NCBI GenBank assembly: GCA_949283905.1
Contig: CASDUB010000150.1
Coordinates: 1-6,336 of the forward strand
DNA: 6,336 nt
Direction of reading: 5' to 3'
From: an uncultured Lachnospiraceae bacterium
GTDB taxonomy: Bacteria > Bacillota > Clostridia > Lachnospirales > Lachnospiraceae
In this document: positions 6,325 to 6,336 of the stretch, in pieces
How the letters are laid out: every line of letters starts with the position of its first letter
Position numbering within the stretch: position 1 is the stretch's first letter
Notes under the pieces: model-generated
Database searches by the model: none
What the model was told of the DNA's origin: nothing
Seen by the model: the letters and a program-made list of their open reading frames with translations, nothing else
Position numbers and translations under genes: made by a program

Positions 6325-6336
6325 TTAAAGCATTTA

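Noticed and set aside
1..6336. CRISPR array, insertion sequence, tRNA/rRNA or defence genes
   Set aside because: I looked for spaced repeats, transposase-like proteins, terminal inverted repeats and tRNA-like cloverleaf sequence and saw none. The window is ordinary core genome.

Overview
This window is a conserved housekeeping block from a low-GC Gram-positive bacterium. The gene order (L28 gene divergent from an Asp23-family gene, then fakA and recG, with rsmD and coaD further on) and the protein sequences suggest Clostridia, most likely Lachnospiraceae. That placement rests on recalled family resemblance and not on a search. The genus cannot be named from what is here.

Layout, right to left. 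rpmB (ribosomal protein L28, 6139-6324) is the only plus-strand gene. Everything else is on the minus strand. It runs from a divergent promoter region (about 5899-6138) through an Asp23/Gls24-family protein (5542-5898), the fatty acid kinase fakA (3823-5499, GTG start) and the helicase recG (1734-3800). A 217-base AT-rich gap with candidate promoters follows. After it come a methylglyoxal synthase homologue (1112-1516), the 16S rRNA methyltransferase rsmD (545-1099), the CoA-pathway gene coaD (58-543) and the first 13 codons of a further gene (1-40). Spacing inside each minus-strand group is short (1 to 42 bases), so two transcription units are likely: asp23-fakA-recG and mgsA-rsmD-coaD-next gene. 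No convincing terminator separates them, so read-through is possible.

The genes serve general cell maintenance: ribosome assembly and rRNA modification (rpmB, rsmD), replication-fork rescue (recG), membrane lipid supply (fakA), CoA synthesis (coaD) and a glycolytic bypass (mgsA). The Asp23 protein probably has an envelope-related role. I see no mobile element, CRISPR array, tRNA, rRNA or defence system, and no clearly new biological system.

Two points deserve a second look. The methylglyoxal synthase homologue has changed several normally conserved active-site residues while keeping the two catalytic aspartates. The rpmB promoter has a strong UP-element match preceded by helically phased T-tracts that form an 11-base tandem repeat.
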